A DNA stretch of 27,568 nucleotides. Origin: Chromera velia. Its lineage: Eukaryota; Sar; Chromeraceae. Location of the stretch: assembly GCA_018398765.1 (NCBI GenBank), contig JAHBMJ010001986.1:27458-55025 (forward strand), in the 5' to 3' direction. This document shows, piece by piece, positions 12,001 through 21,047 of this stretch. The notes beneath the pieces were generated by a model. The model was not told the DNA's origin, did not search any database, and saw only the letters and a list, made by a program, of their open reading frames with translations. The translations under genes were made by a program, and so were the position numbers. Numbering within the stretch: the stretch's first letter is position 1; each line of letters opens with the position of its first letter.

Positions 12001-13308
12001 GCAGGGCAGCAACCCCCGAACGGTGCCACCGCACCGGCGGCATCCACAGGGGGTTTGGGGGGACTCTTTGGACCGCCAGCCGCCACCAGTGCATCCGGTA
12101 GTGCTGTTGCGCCTGCCGCCGGCTCTTCTGGGAGTTTGTTTGGGGGCGCGGCACTTCCATCTACAACGGGGAGCACGGGCCCGATGTTTGGTGGGCTTTT
12201 GGCGGGCTCCACACAGCCGGCTGTTGCAGCCGGTGGGAGCACCCGGGCCAGTACAGCAGCTGCTCCGTCGGGGGGGGGTCCGTCTTTGTTTACGTTTGGC
12301 GCTCCTATCGGGGGACCCCTCTTTGGTGGGGGGGGACAGGGAGGGGATCAGTCAGGCACTGCAGCCAGTGCAGGGGGGGGAAATGCATGTTCTTCAGGGA
12401 GTGTGTTTGGAAGTACGGGGGGGTCGTTGTTTCCTGGGGTGGGTGCGGGGTTGGGCGGGCAGGCAGCCTCTGCTCCTTCCACATCCCTTCCGGGGACTTT
12501 TGGAGTTACACCCCCCTCCACATCTGCAGCCCCAGGAGGGGCATCGCTTTTCAACACCACACAGGGGGGAGGGGCAAATCCGGCCCCCACGCTTCCTTTT
12601 GGTTCAGTATTCAACTCCCAACCACAGACTACCGCCTCCACCGGAGGAATGTCATTTGGGAATCCTCTGCAAGGTTCAATTTTTGGGGGACAGGGGGGGA
12701 CTGGGAGTGTTTTCGGGGGGAACACTTCTTCGACAGTTGCCGGTGGGGCTCCGGCCAATGGAGGTGTGGGGGGCAGCTTGTTTGGGGGTCAGCAGCAGCA
12801 GCAACAGCCCAATATCTTCGGTCAATCCACAAACACAAACACCCCATTTGGTACCGCTACCACCCAACCCGCCCAGCAGCAGCAACAGCAGCAGCAAGGC
12901 AGTTCTATTTTCGGCGCTCAGTTTGGTGCTCCAGCACAGCCGCAGCAACCGCAACAGCAGCAGGCACCATTCGGGCAGCCTTTCGGGACAGCACAAGCAG
13001 GTCAGCAGCAGGGGACAGGAGGGGGTATTGGTGTGTTTGGAAGTGGGGGCATTGCAGCTCCAGCATTCGGCACGGCTACAGGACAACAGGCGGCACCATC
13101 GATCTTCGGTGGCGGCGCGCATGCGGCCTCACCGGGAGGTCCGCCGCCGGGTTTTGGCGCTCCTGGAAATCCGTTCCCTGGGCAGCAACAGCAGCAGCAG
13201 ACAGGGGGGCAGACGATGTTCTCAGCAGGATTTGCGCCCACCAGTACCAGGGGTGGGACAGGCCAGAGAACCCGCGGGGTTCATGGGCGTGCAACCCGCC
13301 GTAAGTGA
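9008..13308 (+). CDS. FG-repeat nucleoporin, Nup153/Nup136-like basket type
   Basis: Two exons are inferred, 9008-9086 and 9200-13308 (donor GTCAGA, acceptor GTGCAG, phases match), giving 1395 residues. FG nucleoporins line the nuclear pore and bind transport receptors through Phe-Gly repeats. The N-terminal part has a basic TKRPKITRF stretch (about 87-95), scattered FG (AFGPS) and a charged Arg/Lys/Glu coiled coil at about 228-278. After it the chain is low-complexity Gly/Ala/Ser/Pro/Thr. From about residue 730, and most densely in the last 450, it carries SLFGG, GLFG, SIFG, SVFG, PFG and AFG repeats, with polyGln tracts near the end. It closes with GVHGRATRRK. A short basic C-terminus ending RRK or RRR after FG repeats is, from memory, shared by vertebrate Nup153 and plant Nup136/Nup1; I see no Nup98 autoproteolytic domain. 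The frame stays open through many G runs, which argues for selection. The family is certain as FG-type; the basket assignment is inference. Confidence 0.88.
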
Positions 13309-13747
13309 TGCATGATGAAAAGAGAAGAGAACAAACGAGCTGCGCAAGAAATATTGCACAAACGGAAGGAAAGCAAAGGCCGATTTGCTGGACTGAACGG
13401 ATAGGGGGTGTTGTCAGGAGGGTAGGGAGGGTAAATTGGGATGGGCGTCCTGTTGTGTGGAAGGGAAGGAAGTCGGTTGAATGGGTGGAGGGAGAATGCG
13501 ATGAGGTCTGGTGGCAGGAAGAGAAGGAGACGGCAGGAGAGCAGAGGGGGGCGGGGAGAAGAAAGAAAAGTATGGAACAGGGAATTGATGGTAGCATATC
13601 GATCTCAGGAAAATGCCCCACGCACGGGGCCCCTGCTTTCTTTCTCTTCCGACATCCCCCCATTCTCTTTTCTTCACTGTTGAGAAAGTGGCTTGGGTGT
13701 TTTGGGTTGATTGGGTGGGTTCGGGTCGGGCCAACTTTACAGGTGAC

Positions 13748-13765
13748 TGCATGCATGCATGCATG
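13748..13765. repeat. (TGCA)n palindromic tract
   Basis: Four and a half tandem TGCA units. Similar TGCATGCA clusters recur at about 15990-16000, 16250-16260 and 27293-27304 in this window. Confidence 0.9.
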
Positions 13766-15501
13766 AAGAAAGCGTTGAGACGATCCACCATTGCTGAGAC
13801 TGTTTATGTATGTTTCCTTCTTCGTACATCGAACGAAATGTTTTTGTGTCCTCCTTTCTTCTCTTTTTTGGTGGAAGAGCGAATGTGGTGTCTTCCACTT
13901 CTCGTCTCTGTTGGTCGTTGAAGTGAATGTATCCCCCCTGCCCCTTCCCTCCTCTCACGCATGACTGACCTGACCGACGCTCTCTCTCATCTCATCGTGA
14001 GGAAGGGGGGCGAAGCCAGCTTTCTTGTTTGTTGCACAGCACCCGCTATGTTTGATTTGCGTTGAGGGAAAATGAAGACGACTCGAAAAACAAAAAAACA
14101 AATGCAAGACGAAAGCACTTTAAAGAGAGTGACGGAGAGACACTTTTTTTTGTTCTCGATCTCCCTTGCATGAAGCGAGGTTTACGATTTACCCGTCATC
14201 CCTTTCTAGACGCTTCCTCCTTTTTTTCCTCCTTCTCCTTCCGTTCCCTTCTTCATCCCCTCATCGGGCTGTTCCCCATATGGCATTATTTGCTGCTGGC
14301 AGACGCCTCTTTTTCTTCTCCCCCCGTCCTGTAGCGGCGGCTGTTTCGCTGGCTGTCCGTTTTGTGATGCGGCCCTTTCTTTCCTTCCTTCATAGCTCGG
14401 TCAAACACCTGTCCATCCATGCAGTGGGGTTGGGGGAGGGCAAAGAGGGACGAGGGGGGGGTTTGATGACTTGAATGCTTTCTCGTTTTTGATCTTATTT
14501 CTTCCTGTCTTGTCTTCCTTTTCGACCATAGGATTCTTTTCCTCTCTTATTTAATTCTCTCTGGCAAAGTGCAAGCTCCTTCTCTCTTCTCCTTTTCGCA
14601 CTTTCGTCCTGTTGTGTCACTTCTCAGACGTGAAAGAAGAGAAGTAATTCCATTGCATTCTGTCCTTCCGCTGTATTGACTCACTCCCTCATCGTATCAA
14701 TGTGTGTGTCTGTAGAGGAACGGGTGGGTCTGCCTGCGCCCTTTCCTCTGTATGGCTCTCTTGTGCTGTTCTCTTCTTTCTCTCTGGCCTCTTCTTCATT
14801 TGTTTGATTGTTTTGTGTGTTTGTGAGCGTGCTCCGTCCATGACATGAAAGGAAAGTTGGGCAGGAGGACAGAAGAGTCCAGGGCGTCCGTCGGGTGTTG
14901 TCGTTGAGAGAGACCGCAACGTCATCAGAGAGGGAGAAGAGGGGACGGGCAGCTGCGTGTGAGGTGGGGGCAAAGAAACGGACAGAGACACGGTGGGATA
15001 CATGTGTGTGCAGTACACAGTGGGAGGGTGGGTGGGAGGGGGGTTCAGTTCAAAGACCCTGCAGCGAAAGGAGAAAAACATGTACGTAGTTGATGCATCC
15101 CTCCAGGTCTCTTCCTTCCTTCCGAAATTTTCCCCCGACCCCCTGATGGTTGAATGGATGGATGAGTGGTGGGTGACCGGGGAATCAAAAATCGCATATT
15201 TATTTCTTCATCTTTGAATCCTTTCTCGAGTTGTCCTGCCTGTCTTCTCTTCCTGTCGTGTTGAAGGAAGAAGGAAGGCATCGGGAGGTTCCTGTCTCTC
15301 TCTCGCATTGTTTGGGCGCGTGCGCCTGTCTCCTTGTCTGCCTGTGCTTGAGTATGTCCCCAAAGAAAAGGGACAAGCAGAGAGAAGAAGGGAGAGGAGA
15401 AAAACGGAAACAAACGAAGATCTGAGGAATGAGGAATGCGTACATTGCTTGTTCCTTCTTTCGGGTTTCCTTTCTTTTCTCACGCAGGACAGACTCGCAA
15501 T

Positions 15502-15545
15502 CGACATAAAGATGCTCGCAAAACGACATAAAGATGCTCGCAAAA
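15502..15545. repeat. Perfect 22-bp tandem duplication
   Basis: A 22-bp unit beginning CGACATAAAGATGCTCG and ending CAAAA occurs twice head to tail, at 15502-15523 and 15524-15545, without a mismatch. No gene is evident around it. It looks like a recent replication-slippage duplication. Confidence 0.9.
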
Positions 15546-16591
15546 AGAGTTTGTTCACCTCAAAAACTCACTCATGCGCAGAGCCAGACAGGTGGATGAG
15601 ACCCAAGAGGCGAAAGGGGAATGCAAAAGAAGACAAACCGACAGGTCAAGGGGAAGAACTTAATTTGCCCACTCATTTCCCTTCGCTTCCTGTCTTGTGA
15701 CAAGTCAGTCAAGCAGTCTACGCCTGCAACGGAGACAGACGGCGAAGGCCTGGGGAAGAAGCGAAAGGTAGGAGAGGGTGGATTGAAGTGCATGCATCTG
15801 ACAGAAGGGTGAGTGAGTCCGTATCGCATGCACAAAGAGGAATCGAGGGATGCATGTGCAGAAAGGGGATCTATCTGCCGCCGTTTCTCTCTTCTCTCTT
15901 CCTTCGTGGCAGTTACATGCAGCATGAGAAGATGCGAGTCGTTCCCCTCAAGGGGAAAGAGGAGGGATGGAGGGCGAAATCATCTACATGCATGCATGCA
16001 AAGACTGCATTGCTTCCTGGTCGATGGACTGCTACTGCACCGCACTCCCTTCCTGTGGTCGAATTAACCCGGTGGGATCTCAATTTGAAGAGCAATGGCC
16101 CTTGCGCCGATGGACAGGCAGGGGGGGGGGGCGCAGGGGAAGTGGGGACATAGAATTCAGGCAGAGTTCGGCGTAAGTGGTGGCTTGTCTTTCCTGCTCT
16201 TCATTCGTTTGTGCGCGCTTGACTCTTCAATCATCAAGCTTCTTGATGCATGTGCATGCATATGAGCACAGTGCTAGGCACAGTCCCTTTGCCAGTGTGT
16301 CGTTCTATTTATGTCGAACAGTGTCTTCAATCCATGAATTCTGTATTGCATGTCGCATTGATCATGACCTGTGATCTCACATATCATGATATTACTATTC
16401 AGCGACGTACATCAGTACATCAGTGGTAGCATCACTGGCATTCCGGAATGTGTAAGTTAGTGTACACTTGTAGGTATATATAAAGAATTTAATGATTGTA
16501 TCATCACTATATTTACACCAATCCTGTAGTGTTACACAAAGTTAAATGTGTAATAATTACCTCTGAGCTCCCCCTTATTACACAAAAAAGA

Positions 16592-16823
16592 ACCTCCCTG
16601 AACCTAAGTGCCACTGAAAAAAATATAATCAAGATGCTCTCTATCTGCGGCATCGTTTTTCAAGAGACCGTCCACGCCTGCGGGGTAGACGGTCAAGACA
16701 CCGTCCAGATATGCGGCTTTGGCTTTCAAGACATCGTAAATGATCCGCGCCTGCAGCGCGAACTTTCCAGCTTATCCCAAAATGCGGCTTGAACTTTCAA
16801 GTGGTAGTTAGGTTCAGGGAGGT
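16592..16823. repeat. Nested inverted repeat inside the TIR element
   Basis: ACCTCCCTGAACCTA at 16592-16606 is the perfect reverse complement of 16809-16823. Outside these arms both sides carry a run of six A on the top strand and then related GTGTAA(T/C)AA words, so similarity extends imperfectly. The 202 bp between the arms are GC-richer than the rest of the island and contain GACCGTCC/GACGGTC half-sites able to form internal hairpins (about 16665-16710). This may be one element inserted into another. Confidence 0.6.
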
Positions 16824-17034
16824 CCAAAAAAGTGTGTAACAATTAGTGTATAATAATTCTAGACAAATCCACCGTTTCTCTCATGGCATGTTCCCTGCTT
16901 CCGTCTTTGTTCTTTTTACCCCTGCCTCCAGTGCTCAAAAGTTCTCCCTGCCGCGTTACTGACGACACCATTACTCCAAAAGCACTGGTAGTACCCTCAA
17001 ACTGTCGTAAAGAAGAAGAAGAAGATGAAACGTG

Positions 17035-17175
17035 GAATTAATATACACCAAAGTGTGTCATAATGTATTCCTAAAAGTGATAGTTTGAATTAATGCACAC
17101 TAAAGTGTGTACTTAATACATTCCTAAAAGTGATAGTTTGAATTACTGCACACTAAAGTGTGTACTAATTCATTC
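17035..17175. repeat. 53-bp tandem repeat, about 2.6 copies, with palindromic core
   Basis: Unit 1 is 17067-17119 and unit 2 starts at 17120, nearly identical through GCACACTAAAGTGTGTACT; a partial diverged unit precedes at 17035-17066. Each unit contains CACACTAAAGTGTG, whose arms CACACT/AGTGTG are inverted around AA. Such palindrome-bearing iterons inside a TIR element could be transposase-binding subterminal repeats, but that is a guess. Confidence 0.8.
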
Positions 17176-17322
17176 ATCAAAATTCTATTAAAATGTGTAA
17201 CAAAAGAATGTGTAACAAAGTAGCTAACAAAACATTTTAAAAAAAGTGATTGTGTAACCCTACAGGATTGGTGTAAGTACATTTAGTATTATTAACCCCA
17301 CCGTTTACTAATAACATGCATA

Positions 17323-17362
17323 TGAATGAATGAATGAATGAATGAATGAATGAATGAATGAA
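17323..17362. repeat. (TGAA)10 microsatellite
   Basis: Ten perfect TGAA units, just outside the right end of the TIR element. Confidence 0.97.
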
Positions 17363-17849
17363 TTATACACTATTTTTTATTGTTCTAGGTTTAGCTCTAG
17401 ATCCGTCTATCATACTAGTCGTTTCTTTAAACTTTTTAGTAATTATAGGCTAATTTATAGCATTGATTTTTTTTTATTGATTGATTGATACTATGTTCCG
17501 CCCTAGGGCCTTCCCGCTATGTCTATCTATCGCCAGAGCTAGTAGTGATCATTTATGCAAACCCTTACAAGCCCTACAAAAAGTTATAGAAATGTCAAAG
17601 AGATATCATAGAAATGTCATAAAAATCCAATAAAAATCTGATACAAAATAATAAAAATCAATAGAAATTTACTAGGAAATTCAATAGAAATATCATGGAA
17701 ATCCCACTAATCACTAATAGAAATGATACCCAAATTTCTATAACTTATAGAAATCATGCCGGATTTCTATACATTTATTTCTATAATTCAACTTTAACTG
17801 TAATGTATAATCAACATGTATAGATACTATAGAAATCGATCGATAGAAA
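17363..17849. repeat. AT-rich tract built from ATAGAAAT / ATTTCTAT words
   Basis: From about 17580 to 17856 the words TAGAAAT and ATTTCTAT recur many times in both orientations with irregular spacing, and there is no open frame. The tract runs directly into the last codons of the ankyrin gene on the minus strand. From 17363 to about 17580 the sequence is AT-rich without an obvious repeat. It may be a degenerate satellite or the remains of inserted elements. Confidence 0.6.
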
Positions 17850-19342
17850 TCAATAGAAATTAGGCAAACGCCAGGTACGAGCCGAACACCGCTCTGAGCG
17901 CTGTCTAGATCGCTCTTCCAAGCTCTTCACTGTATCCCCCCCGCGGTCTTCTGCATTGACATCTGCACCTCCTTCGGTGAGGATCCTGATAAGGCTGTGG
18001 TCAAGCTCTTCATACTTCTGTGCTCTGTAAAGGTAGTGCAAAATGGTTGACTGGGGCACAGGGGCGTTGTCACTGTATGGCATGGCATATCTTTTCTTGA
18101 CGTCAGCCCCCTTGTTGATGAGGGATTGACAGACCTCCCTCTGCCGTTCTGCCGGCTGAATGTCTTTGGCGAGTGTAGCGAGCAACAAAGGCCACTTACC
18201 ATTGGAGCCGGTGCCATCCACCGCAGCTCCTCTAGAGATCAACAGATCTATCAGACCTGAGTCGCATCTCTGTGCAGCACGACCCAGAGCAGTGTAAAGC
18301 CCTCTCTGCTGGGGCTCTTGGTTTACCTCTGCTCCGTGCGCAAGTAGAAGCTCTACGACCTCTCTCTTCTCCCCCATGCATGCAGCGCTAAGCGCTGTAT
18401 CCCCAAACCTTCCCTGCTTCTGCAGAGAAGCACCGCGAGACAGCAAAAGGGCAACTGTATCTGTGTGCCCGCCGAAAGATGCCGCAATCAGCCTTGTCTC
18501 CTCTCTCCCGTCTTCTCCTTCCTCGATTTCCCACCCTGCATCCAGGGCAATCCCCAACAATTCCGTCTGGCCCCTCAATGCGAGGAGCACAGGGACAGAG
18601 GGATTCCACTCATCGTCCTGATTACGGTCGTAGTGCCGCAATTTCTCATACTCGGTACACCACCCATCATTGATATAGACAGTTTCTTTTCGGCGTCTGT
18701 TCACATCGAGTGACTGAAGCAGAAACCGCACCATCGCCCAGTCCGGCTGCCCCCCCTGCCCCCACAGTGCAATCTCAAGAATGTCCTCCCCCTCGTCTTC
18801 TTCTAGATTCACATCCGCCCCCAGCTCTACGAGAAAGGCCGCAGCCTCCACGTTGCGCTGATGGACAACCCTGCACATGGGTGTGTGCCACCGCTTCCAG
18901 TGGTCATCCTCCTGGCGGAAGCCGTTCACGGGGGCACCCAGCCGCATGAGCAGCCGGAAATCCCCCCGTGCCCCCGGCTTGTTGGTGGCCAGATCGTGCA
19001 CAACATCCCAGTACGTCTTTTTGGTCCAGGGGCGCAACCCCCTGAGAATGTGAAGGATCGGCAGGTCTAAGGCCTGAAGGTCCATGCAGAACTGGGCGCT
19101 GATGAGTGCGTCTAGGTTTTTGTGAATCACTGCCCTACTGCCGTCTCCAATACGCCCAAAGCGCCGATGGAGATGGGAAGAGGCCTCATGTGATTTTCCC
19201 CCTCATTCTCTCTACGCCTCCTTCCACCCTCTGCCTGCCTCTGCAATGAGAGGAGAGTTTGAAGCTTCCGATCAATCGACTGCGCCACGTCTCTGACGCG
19301 ACTTCGAAGGGCCTTCAGCCTTCTGATCGACTCTGACACCAT
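17850..19342 (-). CDS. Ankyrin-repeat protein, probably two exons
   Basis: The long frame 17850-19129 encodes ankyrin repeats, which are helix-loop-helix protein-binding modules. Recognisable repeat ends include LLMRLGAPVNG, FLVELGADVN, LLLSRGASLQ, LLLAHGAEVNQ, LLISRGAAVDG, LINKGADVKK and ILTEGGADVN, so about seven to nine repeats with some degenerate ones between. The frame has no ATG at its 5' end. An ATG at 19342 in perfect CCATGG context opens a basic, helical N-terminus (MVSESIRRLKALRSRVRDVA). A 98-bp intron (donor 19227, GTGGAA; acceptor 19130, GGGCAG) or an 86-bp alternative (donor 19215, GTAGAG) joins it in frame, giving 464 or 468 residues. The other possibility is a start at the internal Met (about 19084) or a frameshifted pseudogene. 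The last codons come from the adjoining ATAGAAAT tract, so the C-terminus may be truncated. No enzymatic domain is visible and the partner is unknown. Confidence 0.75.
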
Positions 19343-20039
19343 GGTAGTACGTCCGATCGAGCGGAAGTGAAGAATTTAAGTCCTGAAATTTCAAGCAGAG
19401 CTTGGGATTGCACTGGAGAAGGGAAGGAAGAAAAATTCCATACAAAAGTCAAGAACCGGACACGTGTGCTGAGTTGAGCTTTCCAAATCGACAGCAAACA
19501 CCCTCAAGACGGCTTTCTTGTACCAGAAACGGATCACGAGGCGTCGTCTGAAAAAAAGCGGCGTACGTGAAAAAGCCAATGAAGTATTTTCTTGCACGTG
19601 GTACGCAGAAGATCGCAGAAGTCTCGAAGACTTTGAGAGTTTACAAAAGTCGCGCTCGGACATGCTCGGACTCAAAAAGCCTCGGAGACGGCCGGGACAT
19701 GCCGGGACCTTTGCTCGGCGTCTCCGCGCGAGCCTATGCATGCGCATGCGGAGGAATTGGAAACGATTTTGAGCGGGTTGTTGCTTCAAGATGCCCCGGG
19801 ATATTGTTGAAGACGAGCTTCAGTTGTTTGATCATTTCCTGAGTCTTTGGTGTAGGTGGTCACTTGCTCAACTGGTCCCAAGTTTCTTGCCATTAATTGA
19901 AGTACTTGAAGTGGCCTGCCAGGCCGAAAGAAAGTTTACGTTACTGTGGAGACGGACAAAGGAGACGGCTGCATTTCTGCGAAGAGAGTGTATCAGAGTT
20001 CTCCACCGCAACTCAAGAACGCAACTCAAAAAATCCATC
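19343..20039. promoter_or_regulatory. Divergent promoter region, ankyrin gene / HIBADH gene
   Basis: The 697 bp between the inferred starts of two divergent genes should contain both promoters. I see short local repeats (CGCAGAAG/TCGCAGAAG, GCCGGGACATGCCGGGACC) but no motif I can name. A reading frame from 19791 is fused in frame to the downstream enzyme; it is discussed in that entry. Confidence 0.45.
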
Positions 20040-21047
20040 ATGATTGCCCGGAGACTGTGTGCCTCCTCGCAGGCACCGAGAGGTCTCCTCCCTCTCCGTG
20101 TTGTGTGTTTGGCTCCGGGGCGTCGAAGCTTTTCGAGCACCACTGAGGGAGGGAAGGTTGGGTTCATCGGTCTCGGGGTGATGGGGGCGCCTATGGCGAA
20201 GAATCTGGTCAACAAGGGGTTCAAAGTTGTTGTATTCGATAAAGTTCCGGAAACCGTGAAGATGATGGAGCTGTTGGGGGCTGCTTCCGTCTCTTCGCTT
20301 GATGCCCTGGCGTCCGAAACGTCGACGGTGATCTCGATGGTGCCCTCCACCGCTCACGTGCGGTCGATTTATTGTGGGGACGGGGGGCTGTTTGGCCTTC
20401 TACAGAAACACCAAAAGAAGGGGTTCATTATCGACTGCTCCACAATAGACCCCGTGAGCGCAGCAGAAATTAATGAAGAGGCGCGGGGGGCAGGACACAC
20501 GATGGTAGACGCTCCGGTGTCGGGGGGGAGTCCGGCAGCACAGGCGGGGTCCTTGACCTTTATGGTGGGGGCTTCGGGAGACGATTTCTCCCGAGCAGAA
20601 CCCTATCTGTCGGCCATGGGGAAGCACGCCATTCACATCGGGCCGCCCGGACAGGGGGCTGCTGTGAAAGTGTGCAATAATTTAATTTTAGCCACACAGA
20701 TGTTGGGAGTGGCTGAGGGTTTCAGATTGGCAGACAAACTTGGTGTGGATTTGAAAACATTTGCACAGGTTGTGAACTCATCTTCTGGTCGGTCCTGGTC
20801 TTCCGACTCGTACTGTCCCGCTCCTGGGGTGATGGAGGGGGTGCCGGCGAGTCGCGACTACGCAGGAGGGTTCACTGTGAGACTGATGTTGAAAGACCTC
20901 GGTCTTGCTCAGCAGGCGGGGGAGGTGACGGGAACGGATTTGTTCATTGCCAATAAGACCGCACAGGTGTACAAGGACGTTGAGGAGCAGGGACACGGCG
21001 ACCTTGATTTCGGTTGTGTGTTCAAATTCGGGAGAGACCAGAAATGA
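20040..21047 (+). CDS. HIBADH: 3-hydroxyisobutyrate dehydrogenase, mitochondrial
   Basis: This single-exon gene of 335 residues oxidises 3-hydroxyisobutyrate to methylmalonate semialdehyde with NAD+ in valine breakdown, normally in the mitochondrial matrix. Residues 1-33 are Arg-rich, Leu-rich and without acidic residues, ending GRRSFSS, a typical mitochondrial presequence. The NAD-binding Rossmann motif is GFIGLGVMGAPMAKNL (41-56). The family substrate motif DAPVSGG is at 157-163. The catalytic Lys is K210 in GAAVKVCNN, with N214 four residues on, and KDLGLA at 285-290. The end (GHGDLDFGCVF, 318-328) is typical of the family, and the length matches the roughly 300-residue mature enzyme. I chose the ATG at 20040 (A at -3) because it starts the presequence; the frame is open to an ATG at 19791, but those 83 extra residues have no family counterpart. 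Related 6-phosphogluconate-like or glyoxylate/succinic-semialdehyde reductases share this fold, but the motifs fit HIBADH best. Confidence 0.93.
   Translation: MIARRLCASSQAPRGLLPLRVVCLAPGRRSFSSTTEGGKVGFIGLGVMGAPMAKNLVNKGFKVVVFDKVPETVKMMELLGAASVSSLDALASETSTVISMVPSTAHVRSIYCGDGGLFGLLQKHQKKGFIIDCSTIDPVSAAEINEEARGAGHTMVDAPVSGGSPAAQAGSLTFMVGASGDDFSRAEPYLSAMGKHAIHIGPPGQGAAVKVCNNLILATQMLGVAEGFRLADKLGVDLKTFAQVVNSSSGRSWSSDSYCPAPGVMEGVPASRDYAGGFTVRLMLKDLGLAQQAGEVTGTDLFIANKTAQVYKDVEEQGHGDLDFGCVFKFGRDQK

Larger units (their letters stand above)
13309..16380. other. Spacer without a supported gene
   Basis: Downstream of the nucleoporin stop I see purine/pyrimidine-biased sequence and short open frames of low-complexity composition on both strands, but no splice-bounded exon of protein character. 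It should hold the nucleoporin 3' untranslated region. Small repeats inside are listed separately. An undetected short gene or non-coding RNA cannot be excluded by eye. Confidence 0.5.
16513..17276. mobile_element. Non-autonomous element with 25-bp terminal inverted repeats (MITE-like)
   Basis: Positions 16513-16537 and 17252-17276 are reverse complements at 24 of 25 bases (outer end TTACACCAATCCTGTAG). The 764 bp they enclose contain no transposase or long reading frame. Inside lie a second inverted-repeat pair, a 53-bp tandem repeat, and many GTGTAAC/GTGTAAT words in both orientations. The base composition is much more AT-rich than the genes on either side. I could not find a clear target-site duplication at the flanks (ATCACTATAT on the left, GTACATTTAG on the right), so the exact edges and superfamily remain open. 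It is best read as a deletion derivative or a MITE mobilised by a transposase encoded elsewhere. Confidence 0.65.

Noticed and set aside
10644-12758. Several minus-strand open frames of 90-201 codons inside the nucleoporin exon
   Set aside because: They are Ala/Pro/Val-rich shadows produced by the GC-rich Gly/Ala/Ser codons of the FG protein.
12023-13315. Plus-strand frame of 430 codons overlapping the nucleoporin
   Set aside because: Its composition (Arg/Leu/His/Ser runs) is what the FG-repeat codons give in the wrong frame; the FG frame is clearly the coding one.
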